From Pseudopedobacter sp965218985 (GTDB lineage Bacteria; Bacteroidota; Bacteroidia; Sphingobacteriales; Sphingobacteriaceae), in assembly GCA_965218985.1 (NCBI GenBank), contig CBDCMP010000007.1:2798894-2862893 (forward strand): a DNA stretch of 64,000 nt. Direction: 5' to 3'. The notes under the pieces were generated by a model that was not told the DNA's origin, did no database searches, and was given only the letters and a program-made list of their open reading frames with translations. Position 1 is the stretch's first letter; each line of letters begins with the position of its first letter. The translations under genes were made by a program, and so were the position numbers. Shown here piece after piece: positions 1-9,205 of this stretch.

Positions 1-1633
1 GGACGCTTATTTTTTGTTCAATCCTGAAACCCAGCTTGAAATCAATACGGATAAGCTTCTTGTCAATCAAATGATCTATTTTATAATCGCATCGGTAAGG
101 TTCATCCACTACATCCACATGCACCAACCAGTAAACATCGGCTCTTTTAGGTTTCTTTTGCAGGATGGAGTAAATGATCTTCGATTCCACTTCTGATGAA
201 AAATTAGCGCTGGTGAGATAAACCAGCTGAGAAGCGAATTTCGGCACACTTTCATCCTCGCTCAATTCTTTGATGATGTCAAAATATTGCTCAATCTCCA
301 CAAATTTCACATAGCGGTTTTTGATCTTTCTTGCGGTGTACCAAGCCCACATCACACAAAAAAGGACGGTGCCAATAAGCACGGTGAACCAACCTCCGTG
401 TAAGAATTTAAACATATTGCCCACAAAGAACACCAATTCCAGGGACACATAAACAATCAGAAACAAGGCAACCAAATAACCTGGGTACTTCTTCTTTTTC
501 AGAAATACAGACACCAGTATGGTGGTCATCAGCATAGCGATGGTAATGGATAAACCATAAGCCGCCTCCATGTTCTCTGATCTTTCAAAATGATAGACCA
601 CCACCAAGCATCCAATCCATAACAACCAATTGATGCTGGGCACATACAGCTGTCCCTTTTCTAAAGATGGATAATTGATTTTGACTTTTGGCCAGATGTT
701 TAAACGTACAGCTTCTGAGATTAAGGTGAACGAGCCTGAGATTAAAGCCTGGCTGGCGATGATCGCCGCGGCTGTTGCTATTGAGATGCCGAAGATAAGG
801 AACCAGTCAGGCATCATTCGGTAAAAAGGATTACGGCCATCCAATAATTCATTTTGGATATGCCACAGATACACCCCCTGTCCAAAATAGTTCAATAGCA
901 GACAAGTCTTTACGTAAATCCAGCTGATCCTGATGTTCTTTTTTCCGCAATGTCCTAAATCAGAATATAAAGCTTCGGCTCCGGTGGTGCATAAAAACAC
1001 CGCACCAACTATGCTCAATGCTTTTGGATCAGTCACTAATAAATGAACTGCATAGTAAGGGTTGACAGCTCTTAAAATTGCAGGATATTGTGCAATGAAA
1101 CCCATGCCCAGCACGCCCATCATGGTAAACCAGATAAACATCAATGGACCGAAAGCTTTGCCAACCAACGAAGTTCCAAATTGCTGGATGATGAACAATA
1201 AGGTGATGATGGCGACAACGATAGGGATGGTTCGCAAATCTGGATTAAAGATCTCTAACCCTTCAATAGCTGCTGAAATGGTGATAGGAGGGGTAATGAT
1301 CCCGTCAGCTAAAAGCGCACATCCACCTATAATGGCTGGGATGATGAGCCATTTCGCCTTTCGTTTCACCAAAGAATACAGGGAGAATATCCCTCCCTCA
1401 CCTTTGTTATCCGCTTTAAGCGTAATCAGGACATATTTAATGGTGGTTTGCAGGGTGAGCGTCCAAAAGATGCAACTCAGTCCTCCTAAAATCAGGTGTT
1501 GAGATATGGTTTGGTCACCGATAATGGCTTTAAAAACATATAAGGGTGAGGTGCCTATATCGCCGTAAATAATTCCTAAACTTATAAGGACACCTGCGGC
1601 GGATAATTTATTCAGATTATTGTGCTTGGACAC
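1..1633 (-). CDS. kup: Kup-family potassium uptake permease (3' end outside window)
   Basis: Reading the minus strand from 1633 gives about 544 residues that run off the window start. The N-terminus carries GDIGTSPLYVFKA near residues 24-36, the signature of KUP/HAK/KT potassium:proton symporters. A long series of hydrophobic segments follows (motifs such as LLADGIITPP and GAVFLCTTGAEALYSDLGH). The last visible part is the start of the hydrophilic C-terminal domain. The start chosen is GTG at 1633, since no ATG lies in frame upstream and the translation then begins MSKHNNLNKLSAAG, as in relatives. The product is an inner-membrane protein importing potassium. It is divergently transcribed from the small T9SS gene at 1827. 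Confidence 0.93.
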   Translation of the reverse strand, partial: MSKHNNLNKLSAAGVLISLGIIYGDIGTSPLYVFKAIIGDQTISQHLILGGLSCIFWTLTLQTTIKYVLITLKADNKGEGGIFSLYSLVKRKAKWLIIPAIIGGCALLADGIITPPITISAAIEGLEIFNPDLRTIPIVVAIITLLFIIQQFGTSLVGKAFGPLMFIWFTMMGVLGMGFIAQYPAILRAVNPYYAVHLLVTDPKALSIVGAVFLCTTGAEALYSDLGHCGKKNIRISWIYVKTCLLLNYFGQGVYLWHIQNELLDGRNPFYRMMPDWFLIFGISIATAAAIIASQALISGSFTLISEAVRLNIWPKVKINYPSLEKGQLYVPSINWLLWIGCLVVVYHFERSENMEAAYGLSITIAMLMTTILVSVFLKKKKYPGYLVALFLIVYVSLELVFFVGNMFKFLHGGWFTVLIGTVLFCVMWAWYTARKIKNRYVKFVEIEQYFDIIKELSEDESVPKFASQLVYLTSANFSSEVESKIIYSILQKKPKRADVYWLVHVDVVDEPYRCDYKIDHLIDKKLIRIDFKLGFRIEQKISV

Positions 1634-1804
1634 GATTTCAAATATAAATAAGAGTGCAAAAGTAAATCAACTAATCAATAAACACAACTGTTTGTCTTCT
1701 TTTGCGTAAAACGTAAATAAGGCTATTGTGGAGCTATTTTTGTTAAAATTTGTTAAAGAATAGATTCGCGGGTGATGAGATGGAATAGTTCAATTTTTTA
1801 TTTA

Positions 1805-1812
1805 TACTTTTG
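1805..1812 (+). promoter_or_regulatory. Candidate Bacteroidota -7 box
   Basis: TACTTTTG fits the Bacteroidota primary sigma -7 consensus TAnnTTTG and lies 14 bases before the ATG of the small secreted protein. No convincing -33 TTTG element is visible at the usual distance, so this is a weak call. Confidence 0.3.
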
Positions 1813-1826
1813 TGATCATATAAACC

Positions 1827-2399
1827 ATGAGTAATAAATACTTTAAAATATCGTTCTCGGCATTTTTCCTCCTTGCAAGTTTTGCAATGATCATTCCTGC
1901 TTTAGCGAAAAGTGATGTTTACGATATTTACTCTGACTCCATCATCTATAAAACAACGTTAAAACTTAAAGATAACAGACCAAACAGACCAGTTTTCAAT
2001 ACAGTGATTCCTTCAGATTTTGAGTCATTCATGTTTAAAATGAATTCTTTGAATACAGGCCTGTCCGAGACCAAAAATATTTCCATCGCTAAAAGCCCGG
2101 TTAAAAATCTCTCTTCTTTCTCATCAGACATACAAAAACCGATAGATAATGTCAAGATTTATCCTAACCCGGTGTCAGATCAATTGAATCTTTCTTATTC
2201 CTTAAATAAAGAGAGTATGGTGACCATAAAGATTTTAGATGTGCTTGGAAATGAGGTTGCAGTTTTATTGTCTCAGAAGTTGGCTGCCGGAGATCAAACC
2301 AATACCTTCTACATTGATTCGAAGTTGAACAGTGGGTTTTATTTTGTGAGAGTGATAGCCGGATCAGATTCTGTGATCAAAAGAATATCCGTTCTGTAA
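1827..2399 (+). CDS. Small secreted protein with T9SS type A sorting domain
   Basis: This 190-residue protein has an N-terminal signal peptide (hydrophobic core FSAFFLLASFAMIIPALA, cleavage near residue 28). A short linker of no recognisable fold follows, then a C-terminal T9SS sorting domain from about residue 107: IYPNPVSDQLNLSYSL, a GNEVAVLL strand, GFYFVRV, ending in basic/hydrophobic KRISVL. Such domains direct export across the outer membrane and attachment to the cell surface by the type IX system. The passenger is only about 75 residues, so it may be a structural or adhesive peptide rather than an enzyme. It is followed directly by a rho-independent terminator, so it is probably a single-gene transcript. 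The passenger function is not recognised. Confidence 0.85.
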   Translation: MSNKYFKISFSAFFLLASFAMIIPALAKSDVYDIYSDSIIYKTTLKLKDNRPNRPVFNTVIPSDFESFMFKMNSLNTGLSETKNISIAKSPVKNLSSFSSDIQKPIDNVKIYPNPVSDQLNLSYSLNKESMVTIKILDVLGNEVAVLLSQKLAAGDQTNTFYIDSKLNSGFYFVRVIAGSDSVIKRISVL

Positions 2400-2420
2400 A
2401 AAAAATATAAAATAATGAAG

Positions 2421-2450
2421 GCCCTGGTGTTAAATCTCCGGGGCTTTTTT
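2421..2450 (+). terminator. Rho-independent terminator after the small T9SS gene
   Basis: The stem GCCCTGG / CCGGGGC (one G-U pair) encloses a 10-base loop and is followed by six T residues. It lies 22 bases after the stop codon of the gene at 1827 and just before the next gene at 2473. Confidence 0.8.
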
Positions 2451-2472
2451 ATTTTCACAGCAAATAAAGATT

Positions 2473-3084
2473 ATGAAGATCATCGCCATTGGACGAAATT
2501 ATAGTGAACACGCAAAGGAACTGAATAACCCTGTTCCGGAGCATCCAGTTTTGTTTTTGAAACCAGATACCGCCCTGCTGAAAAATAACAAGCCATTTTA
2601 TCATCCGGCTTTCTCCAATGATATTCATCATGAAATAGAGGTGGTGCTGAAGATAAGCAGGGAGGGGAAATTCATCGATGAGAAATTCGCCCATAAATAC
2701 TATGAAGAAATCGGGTTGGGCATTGATTTCACAGCCCGAGACCTGCAAGCCCAACAAAAAGCTAAGGGATTGCCCTGGGAGGTTGCCAAAGCTTTTGACC
2801 ATTCCGCACCAATCAGTGAATTCATTCCTAAAAATTCATTAGAAGACCTTAAAAGCATCCATTTTAAACTATTGATCAATGGGGAGAGGAAACAGGAGGG
2901 AAATACGGCTGAGATGCTCTTTGATTTCGATCAGATCATAGCTTATGCTTCTAAATTCTTTACCCTGAAGCAGGGTGACCTGATCTTCACAGGCACCCCT
3001 GCGGGGGTGGGGAAGGTGAACGTAGGAGATGCATTGCTGGGTTATTTAGATGGCCGTGAACTTTTAAATTTTCAAATAAAATAG
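2473..3084 (+). CDS. Fumarylacetoacetate hydrolase family protein
   Basis: At 203 residues this is the short, single-domain form of the FAH superfamily (acylpyruvase/oxaloacetate decarboxylase type, like FAHD1). IGRNYSEHAKE opens the domain, HHEIEVVL (residues 52-59) supplies the acidic metal ligands Glu54 and Glu56, and GIDFTARDLQ (from 83) supplies Asp85. The C-terminal FTGTPAGVG loop is also typical. The enzyme is cytoplasmic and binds Mg or Mn; relatives cleave or decarboxylate 2-oxo acids such as acylpyruvates or oxaloacetate. The exact substrate cannot be read from sequence. It runs in the same direction as the M23 peptidase and bcp genes, with 52 bases to the next start. Confidence 0.9.
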   Translation: MKIIAIGRNYSEHAKELNNPVPEHPVLFLKPDTALLKNNKPFYHPAFSNDIHHEIEVVLKISREGKFIDEKFAHKYYEEIGLGIDFTARDLQAQQKAKGLPWEVAKAFDHSAPISEFIPKNSLEDLKSIHFKLLINGERKQEGNTAEMLFDFDQIIAYASKFFTLKQGDLIFTGTPAGVGKVNVGDALLGYLDGRELLNFQIK

Positions 3085-3136
3085 ATCCTGTTAAGTTTTA
3101 TTCCGCTGTGTATACGATTTTGCTCCGTAACAAATT

Positions 3137-4852
3137 ATGATTTCACTTCAAAGATTCACTTTTTTTTACTTCCTGTGTTTGATTTTCATCAAGAGTTCCG
3201 CAGCTCAGGAAATCATCATTCCAGCCATCTCCGCCGATTATTTCAGAGATCCACTGGATATTAAATTATACCTGGCCGGTGATTTTGGTGAGATCAGGCC
3301 CAATCATTTTCATTCCGGAATCGACATTAAAACCAATCAGCGTGAAGGTTACCCGGTTTATGCGGTGGCCGATGGCTATGTTTCGAGGTTAAGGGTGCAA
3401 ATCGGTGGATTTGGAAATGCCATCTACATCAATCATCCCAATGGCTTCACCAGTGTGTATGGGCATCTGCAGAAGTTCAACCCACGCATCGCCATGATGA
3501 TGAAGAGCATGCAGTATAAAGACCGCTCCTTCACAGAGGATTTCATGCTCGCTCCCATAGAGATCCCTGTGAAGAAAGGGGAACTCATTGCGTGGAGTGG
3601 GAATACGGGCGGTTCTGCGGGCCCTCACCTGCATTTTGAACTCAGGGATACCAGGACAGAGGAAGCCATCAATGCATTGACTTTGGGCATAAAAGTGGCT
3701 GATCATATCAAACCGAGCATCCATGGCTTTTACATTTATCAAACCAATCATCAACCTTTTAGCGAAAACACAGCTAAAAAATATTATGCGGTAGCCGGTT
3801 CAAACGGGAACTACCATTTAAACAGCACAGGAGTGATCACCGTGAACGGGCAGATCGGATTGGGCATCATGGCCTTTGACCAACAGGATGGCAGCGCCAA
3901 TCATAATGGCTTGTTCTCCACCACCATCAAACTGGATGAGGCGATCATATATGAAACGGTCATCAGTAAGTTCTCTTTTGACAATTCAAGAGCGGTGAAT
4001 GCTTACATCGATTATCCTTCCAAAATCACTTCGGGGCGTGTGATCCAGAAAGGTTTCGCCGCTCCAAATCCTAAGGTCAGGTTTTATAAGCACCTGGTGA
4101 ATGATGGATTCATAGAGCTGGCAGATAAAGAAGTACACCACGTGGAATATATCCTGAAAGATGTGAGCGGAAATACGTCTGTATTAAAGTTCAGCATCAG
4201 ATCAAATTTAAAACCTTTAGCTGGCCGCACCTTTACCGGGCAAATGTTCAGCTATAAAACGGCCAATGATTTGGAGAATCCGGAGGTAAAAGTCCATCTT
4301 CCGGCAGGACGCCTGTATGACGATCTGGATTTTCAATATTCCAGCACTGCCAAACCCGCTTATGGCTATTCTAAAATCCAGCATATCCATAATAAGCTCA
4401 CTCCGCTGCACGATGTCTATGATTTATCCATCAAGGCCGACAGCAGCCTGCTGCCTTACCAGGATAAGGCATTGATTTATCATACCGAGTTTGGCAGCCA
4501 GGGCGGGGAGTTTAAAGATGGCTATGTGACAGCAAAACCTAAAGTTTTTGGCAATTTCTATATCCGTGTAGATACCATCGCCCCGGTCATTGTACCGGTG
4601 AATGTGAGAGAGGGCGTCAACCTTTCCAAACAAAGCAGGATGAGTTTTAGAATCTCAGATAACATGAGCGGAATCAGGAGCTTCGATGCCTATATAGATG
4701 GCCAATGGGTGCTCATGGAATATGATTACCGGAATGGCAGCCTTTGGCACACCTTCGATGAAAAAACAGGTTTTGGTGAACATACTTTTAAGTTGGTTGT
4801 TACCGATATGAAACAAAACGAAAAAACTTATTCCATTAAATTTTACAGATGA
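3137..4852 (+). CDS. Secreted M23 family metallopeptidase
   Basis: The 571-residue protein begins with a signal peptide (FFYFLCLIFIKSSAAQ, cleaved near residue 24). A LytM/M23 domain follows: NHFHSGID (His59, Asp63), YGH (His110) and GPHLHFELRD (His164, His166), which together form the zinc site and catalytic histidine. The remaining 370 residues resemble beta-rich accessory domains of Bacteroidota M23 proteins. Family members cut peptidoglycan cross-bridges or act as activators of such cutting; all metal ligands are present here, so catalysis is plausible. The stop codon overlaps the bcp start in an ATGA arrangement, which implies translational coupling. Confidence 0.9.
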   Translation: MISLQRFTFFYFLCLIFIKSSAAQEIIIPAISADYFRDPLDIKLYLAGDFGEIRPNHFHSGIDIKTNQREGYPVYAVADGYVSRLRVQIGGFGNAIYINHPNGFTSVYGHLQKFNPRIAMMMKSMQYKDRSFTEDFMLAPIEIPVKKGELIAWSGNTGGSAGPHLHFELRDTRTEEAINALTLGIKVADHIKPSIHGFYIYQTNHQPFSENTAKKYYAVAGSNGNYHLNSTGVITVNGQIGLGIMAFDQQDGSANHNGLFSTTIKLDEAIIYETVISKFSFDNSRAVNAYIDYPSKITSGRVIQKGFAAPNPKVRFYKHLVNDGFIELADKEVHHVEYILKDVSGNTSVLKFSIRSNLKPLAGRTFTGQMFSYKTANDLENPEVKVHLPAGRLYDDLDFQYSSTAKPAYGYSKIQHIHNKLTPLHDVYDLSIKADSSLLPYQDKALIYHTEFGSQGGEFKDGYVTAKPKVFGNFYIRVDTIAPVIVPVNVREGVNLSKQSRMSFRISDNMSGIRSFDAYIDGQWVLMEYDYRNGSLWHTFDEKTGFGEHTFKLVVTDMKQNEKTYSIKFYR

Positions 4853-5310
4853 TGAACGGACTAAAAGAAGGCGACATCGCCCCTGCATTCACCGCAAAGA
4901 ACCAGAATGGGGCAACCATTTCCCTTTCAGATTATAAAGGTAAAAAAGTGATCCTCTATTTTTACCCAAAGGATGACACTCCGGGTTGCACCGCCGAGGC
5001 CTGCGATTTCAGGGATAATTACCAGTCATTGACCAGCAAAGGCTATGAGGTCATTGGCGTGAGCACGGATGATGAGCAGTCGCACAAAAAGTTTGAAAGC
5101 AAGTACACCCTGCCTTTCACATTGGTGGCCGATACGGACAAAAAGATCGTGGAGCAATATGGCGTTTGGGTGGAGAAGAACATGTACGGCAAGAAATACA
5201 TGGGCACCTCCCGTAAAACTTTTTTGATCGACGAGGAAGGCAGAATCGCCAAAATCGTCGAAAAAGTGGATACCAAGAATGCTTCGCAGCAATTGCTGGA
5301 AATGGTTTAA
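4849..5310 (+). CDS. bcp: Thioredoxin-dependent thiol peroxidase (BCP/peroxiredoxin Q)
   Basis: This 153-residue peroxiredoxin of the BCP subfamily has YFYPKDDTPGCTAEACDFRD: the peroxidatic Cys47 and resolving Cys52 are five residues apart, as in atypical 2-Cys BCPs. It reduces hydrogen peroxide and organic hydroperoxides in the cytoplasm using thioredoxin. Two ATG codons lie in tandem (4849 and 4852), and either could start the protein. The first overlaps the stop of the M23 gene. The operon ends at a strong bidirectional terminator just downstream. Confidence 0.95.
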   Translation: MMNGLKEGDIAPAFTAKNQNGATISLSDYKGKKVILYFYPKDDTPGCTAEACDFRDNYQSLTSKGYEVIGVSTDDEQSHKKFESKYTLPFTLVADTDKKIVEQYGVWVEKNMYGKKYMGTSRKTFLIDEEGRIAKIVEKVDTKNASQQLLEMV

Positions 5311-5315
5311 CATCA

Positions 5316-5350
5316 AACAATCCCTGAAGTTCCTGCGCTCAGGGATTGTT
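5316..5350. terminator. Bidirectional terminator between bcp and the lipase gene
   Basis: A perfect 12-bp inverted repeat, AACAATCCCTGA / TCAGGGATTGTT, surrounds an 11-base loop. It lies between the convergent ends of bcp (stop at 5310) and the minus-strand lipase gene (stop at 5358) and can serve both. Confidence 0.8.
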
Positions 5351-5357
5351 CTTGCTG

Positions 5358-8300
5358 TCAATAATGTTTGATGATGACCTGCTTTTTGATGGTCTCTTTG
5401 CCGTCTTTGATGTGGAGGTAATAGGTGCCGTCGGGCAATTCAGAGGTGTCCAGTATAATTTTGCTCTTCCCTTTTTCCAGTTTTCCCGCTTTCACTATTT
5501 CCCCCTTTCCATTCAAAAGCTCGATATTTTTTGAAGCGGGAGCCGCCATGCTCTTGCTGCTATCCGCCCCTGGAAGATATTCGATGGTCAAATAGGTATT
5601 GGATGGGTTGGGGTACACATTCAGAACAGGTGTCTCACTAAAAGACCCGCAATTTTGCACCTGTACCGAAAAAAAGGTGAGCATGCTCCACCCGCAGCTG
5701 TTCCTTGCCCTTACGGACACCAGCCCAAAAGACGGGGTAAATCCAATGACCGTTGCTGAACTGCCAAAAGTGATCAAATTGAATGCACCGTTCACCTTCT
5801 CCCATTCATATTCCAGTATCTCGTCGTTTGATGGCAGACTCAAGTTGATATCCTTGTGTACATCGACACAGGTTTGAACGCTTGTGATGGTATTCCCCAA
5901 CTCGTCGTACGCTTTTGGCCTGTCTGGAACGCCTACGCGAATGGTTAAGGGGCCTATGGAGATTGCCCCGCAGGTGCTGTTCACGGTGGCGCTTAATGAA
6001 ACCGACCCATTCCCGGTTTTTGTTAAAGTAGCGGTATTGCCCGAAGTGCTCAAACTGGCTATACCACTGCTTGGGCTGATGCTCCAGCTCACCGTTGATC
6101 CTGTCGGCAGGTTATCTATTTGATAATTTTGGGGGGTGCAGAATTGGGTTGGGCCTTGGATTAAATTTGATGTATTACAAAAGATGGCGCAGCTAGAAAA
6201 ACCTGTTGTTGTTTGGTCTAATTCTTTTAAAATAAATTCACCATTTCTGGCTGTAAAAGTGTAATGATCTTCATTTGCTCTTAAAGGATTTGCATTTGGT
6301 GATGCCGTAACAAAATTTGTAAAAGGAGTATTAAAAGGGCTTGCTGGAGGATTATCTCGCGAATAAGCTTCAGTGAGTTTTGCAGTTGTTATAGTAGTAT
6401 TTCCGCTACCAATATCTAATGCACTTACTGTAGGAATATATCCAAAACCATTAACTTGTACCAAATCTGCAAAATCACCACCAATTCCAAAGGTGTCTGC
6501 ATTCCTAAAATCAACCTGCCCTCCAGGAGCGTTATCTAAAGGTAGCATACTGGATGTAGAATAGGCACTTTTATTTGTGAGGTTAGAATTTACATTGATA
6601 AATCCTAAAATCTTTCTTTGAATGGCTATACGACCTTTATAAATTCTTTGCGCCTGATGATCAGGAAGTGCTTTGACCTCAAATTCTGTAATGATATTAT
6701 TATGAAAAGACAGGAAACCAAGCGTTGCACCAAAACCAACAAAGGGATTACTTGTAAAAAGACCACCTACAAACTGCAATGGAGAAGTAATCACATCTAC
6801 TACATAAGGTAAATAGCCTCCTTTATCTACTTCATTACGCTCAAATATAGTCGTATAAGGAGCAAAGTTTTGGCCTATGCCACACTCTGAGCCGTTACTT
6901 ATAGAAACATTACGGGTTTGGGTTGGGTAGCCTAAGTTATTACGTAAATTACTATAGAAATTATCATGGATAGAATTGTCTATATTTAGAATATAAGGGT
7001 CATCATAACGATAAATGAGTAATTGTTTTACTGCGGGTGTTTCCAATATTTGGTAAGCCGTTCCAATTCCTTCGAAAGCATCACTAAAATTGATGAGTGT
7101 AGCGTTAAAAATCTTAAACCTAGCGGTGCTTATGTGTTTAGCAATAGCCTGTAAACCCAATGGGAAATTTGCCCCTTGCTGTGGGCCATCCATATTGATG
7201 AACAAACGGGTATCATGAGGTATGCTATTTATCTCCATGGTGCGTAAGGCATGGCGGGCAATTACACCGCCCATGCTTAAACCCAAAACCACATTAGGGT
7301 TAGTTGTTGTTTTAACTCCATTAACATAGGTAATGGCTGACTGTACCAAAGCACTGTTGTTTTCCATATAATCCGTAGCTTCATCAAAATCTATGAACAC
7401 AATATCATACCCTTTAATATCTATTTCATTATTTAAATTACTATTTGGAAAAAGATTTGTTAATGTAACAGAGTTTAAAAAATTTCGCACTCTGTAATTA
7501 TTAGTATTATCTGTAGGTGAAGTAATCTTCCAAAAATCTATCCCTTCCACCACAATCAGCGGTTTTTGGATAGTACCCGCGGTATTGCTATTGCTCAAAC
7601 GTATTTCTAAATTGGCATGTTTAGCAACACCATTTACATTTACAGTAATGGGGTGGTCTGCAATTGGATAGAAATACTTAGCAAAGTCTCCACCTCCTGG
7701 TGTATAACTTTCGTTTTGGTAGTCGATATAAATTTTACTATGCCCGGTATAAACACTATTATCGGTATAGGTAATTTGATAGGTCAATGTTTTATAACCA
7801 CTGCTACTATATTGGGCGCTATAAGCCATTCCTGTAGTAAGGCTTTGTAAACCGTTCCCATTATCAAAATTTACCTTTAAAGTACTGATGGTTTTACCGG
7901 TATTACCAAACATCAAATCTGATTTAAAAATAAAACTCACATAGCCATCAGTAGTTTTGTAATAATTTAAAGCGGGTGAAATGGCAAATGCTGTTTTGTT
8001 AAGGTAAGGACTAGCTGGGCGATTGGCTACATCATACAATTGGTCGTTACTGCTGTACATTAATCCAGAAGATAGGGCATCATCCCTTAAAACCTGATAA
8101 TTATAATGCAATAGTACAAACGGAATAGGTAAGTTGGTTGCGGTTGCAGTGCTAATCCTGCTATTGATAGTAGGGAAATCCGTAAAACTGATATTGCCAT
8201 TAAATTGAGAACTGAGCAAAGTAGCGTAATTACAACGCCAATCTAACAGGCTCACATAGTTGCTATCGGTTAATGCAAGCCCATCAAAGTTGCCTAAGTT

Positions 8301-8468
8301 CATAAATTCCACACCACAATCTAGCAGCAAACCTGTTGAAACAGGCGAATTATCTACATGTTGGAATACATAACTTACACGGTTATAAAAATCATCTGGA
8401 GTGTCTTGTGCTAAAGACTTAAATCCTACAAGCGTTAAAAAAGAAATAAAAAGTAAATTTTTTTTCAT
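5358..8468 (-). CDS. Large secreted alpha/beta-hydrolase (lipase-like) with Ig-like and T9SS sorting domains
   Basis: A 1036-residue protein with a signal peptide (MKKNLLFISFLTLVGFKSLAQ). A conserved N-terminal block (DDFYNRVSYVFQHVD, residues 25-39) precedes a hydrolase core. In the core, KPLIVVEGIDF (302-312) looks like the first strand with oxyanion region, and GLSMGGVIARHAL (396-408) carries the nucleophile Ser398 in GXSXG. An Ig/PKD-like region (about 770-940, cysteine-containing) and a T9SS domain (VYPNPSNTYLTIEY, then DGTYYLHI) end the protein. It is therefore likely surface-bound or released, acting on esters or lipids; the substrate is unknown. The start lies 10 bases after the stop of a lipoprotein gene, so the two look co-transcribed. 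Base composition changes sharply near 6150: hand-counted 60-base blocks give 48-55% GC below and 32-33% above, coinciding with the start of the Ig-like tail. Six 5' fragments of related genes lie upstream. Confidence 0.85.
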   Translation of the reverse strand: MKKNLLFISFLTLVGFKSLAQDTPDDFYNRVSYVFQHVDNSPVSTGLLLDCGVEFMNLGNFDGLALTDSNYVSLLDWRCNYATLLSSQFNGNISFTDFPTINSRISTATATNLPIPFVLLHYNYQVLRDDALSSGLMYSSNDQLYDVANRPASPYLNKTAFAISPALNYYKTTDGYVSFIFKSDLMFGNTGKTISTLKVNFDNGNGLQSLTTGMAYSAQYSSSGYKTLTYQITYTDNSVYTGHSKIYIDYQNESYTPGGGDFAKYFYPIADHPITVNVNGVAKHANLEIRLSNSNTAGTIQKPLIVVEGIDFWKITSPTDNTNNYRVRNFLNSVTLTNLFPNSNLNNEIDIKGYDIVFIDFDEATDYMENNSALVQSAITYVNGVKTTTNPNVVLGLSMGGVIARHALRTMEINSIPHDTRLFINMDGPQQGANFPLGLQAIAKHISTARFKIFNATLINFSDAFEGIGTAYQILETPAVKQLLIYRYDDPYILNIDNSIHDNFYSNLRNNLGYPTQTRNVSISNGSECGIGQNFAPYTTIFERNEVDKGGYLPYVVDVITSPLQFVGGLFTSNPFVGFGATLGFLSFHNNIITEFEVKALPDHQAQRIYKGRIAIQRKILGFINVNSNLTNKSAYSTSSMLPLDNAPGGQVDFRNADTFGIGGDFADLVQVNGFGYIPTVSALDIGSGNTTITTAKLTEAYSRDNPPASPFNTPFTNFVTASPNANPLRANEDHYTFTARNGEFILKELDQTTTGFSSCAIFCNTSNLIQGPTQFCTPQNYQIDNLPTGSTVSWSISPSSGIASLSTSGNTATLTKTGNGSVSLSATVNSTCGAISIGPLTIRVGVPDRPKAYDELGNTITSVQTCVDVHKDINLSLPSNDEILEYEWEKVNGAFNLITFGSSATVIGFTPSFGLVSVRARNSCGWSMLTFFSVQVQNCGSFSETPVLNVYPNPSNTYLTIEYLPGADSSKSMAAPASKNIELLNGKGEIVKAGKLEKGKSKIILDTSELPDGTYYLHIKDGKETIKKQVIIKHY

Positions 8469-8478
8469 GATATATCTA

Positions 8479-8982
8479 TTATTTAGTGAAAACTATATCA
8501 AATCTACCCTCTGTAATGTTAATAATGTCTTTATCATTTGAGGCTTTAAAATTAAAAGTTCCTGATAGGATTTGATTAACTGTATCATATCTTGTAATTA
8601 AAACAACTCCACTTATTCTATTGTAAACCGAATCCCCTTTCGCATATAGACTATCAAAATCTACTAAATTATAACTCCCTGTCCCATTTAGGTTTCTAAT
8701 ACCAATTCCAATAAACTCATCACCTTTACTTGCAGAGAGATTTAAAATATCAAATTGAATGGAGGCAGTTAATCCAGGTTGAAGAGATTTTCCTTTCGGC
8801 AACCAAACCTGTCCATTTACCAAGCATCCAAAAGTTTGTTTACCAGTTTGTGTTTCAGCAGGTAAAACCTCTTTTTTTGTGGTGTCAGATGTTTTTTTGC
8901 ATTGCATACCGGTAAAAAGCAAAAAGCTAAAGGCTAAAAGCAAAAAGCAAAAGTGATGGTGTTTAAGATTTAAAGAGTTCAT
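8479..8982 (-). CDS. Array lipoprotein 1 (DUF6252-like), directly upstream of the intact lipase gene
   Basis: This 167-residue protein has a lipoprotein-type signal (FLLLAFSFLLFTGMQCKK, lipidated Cys28) and then the block shared by all eight paralogues: LPAETQTGKQTFGCLVNG and WLPKG. The variable middle (residues 62-130) and the C-terminal GTFNFKAS...GRFD follow. I recall ATQTG.NTFGC.VNG from DUF6252 lipoproteins, but no search was run. It should sit in the periplasm or on the outer membrane. It is the most divergent copy at the C-terminus (EGRFDIVFTK) and the only one next to a complete lipase gene, so it is the best candidate for that enzyme's cognate partner, whether immunity, chaperone or accessory protein. 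Confidence 0.85.
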   Translation of the reverse strand: MNSLNLKHHHFCFLLLAFSFLLFTGMQCKKTSDTTKKEVLPAETQTGKQTFGCLVNGQVWLPKGKSLQPGLTASIQFDILNLSASKGDEFIGIGIRNLNGTGSYNLVDFDSLYAKGDSVYNRISGVVLITRYDTVNQILSGTFNFKASNDKDIINITEGRFDIVFTK

Positions 8983-9060
8983 AAGAATTGTTTTTAAGGT
9001 AATACGTTGATAATGAAACTAAAGATACAAGATTTGATGTTTAAGGATATTAAGTTATTG

Positions 9061-9177
9061 TTAATTAGTAGGGTTAAAAACATAACTAACCCGGTTATAA
9101 AAATCATCAGGTGTATCTTGTGCCAAAGACCTAAAGACTAGCATCAAAAAAGAAATAAAAAGTAAAAGTTTTTTCAT
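9061..9177 (-). pseudogene. 5' stub of a lipase gene, 38 codons
   Basis: From the ATG at 9177 the reading frame encodes a signal peptide and DTPDDFYNRVSYVF, matching the start of the intact lipase through residue 34. It then turns into NPTN and stops. The homology ends abruptly where the upstream spacer of lipoprotein 1 begins. This is the shortest of the six stubs and has its own junction point. The signal peptide (LMLVFRSLAQ) differs from that of the intact gene (LTLVGFKSLAQ), so the stub is not a simple copy of it. Confidence 0.8.
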
Positions 9178-9205
9178 AATGATATGATTAGATAAAATTG
9201 AAAAT

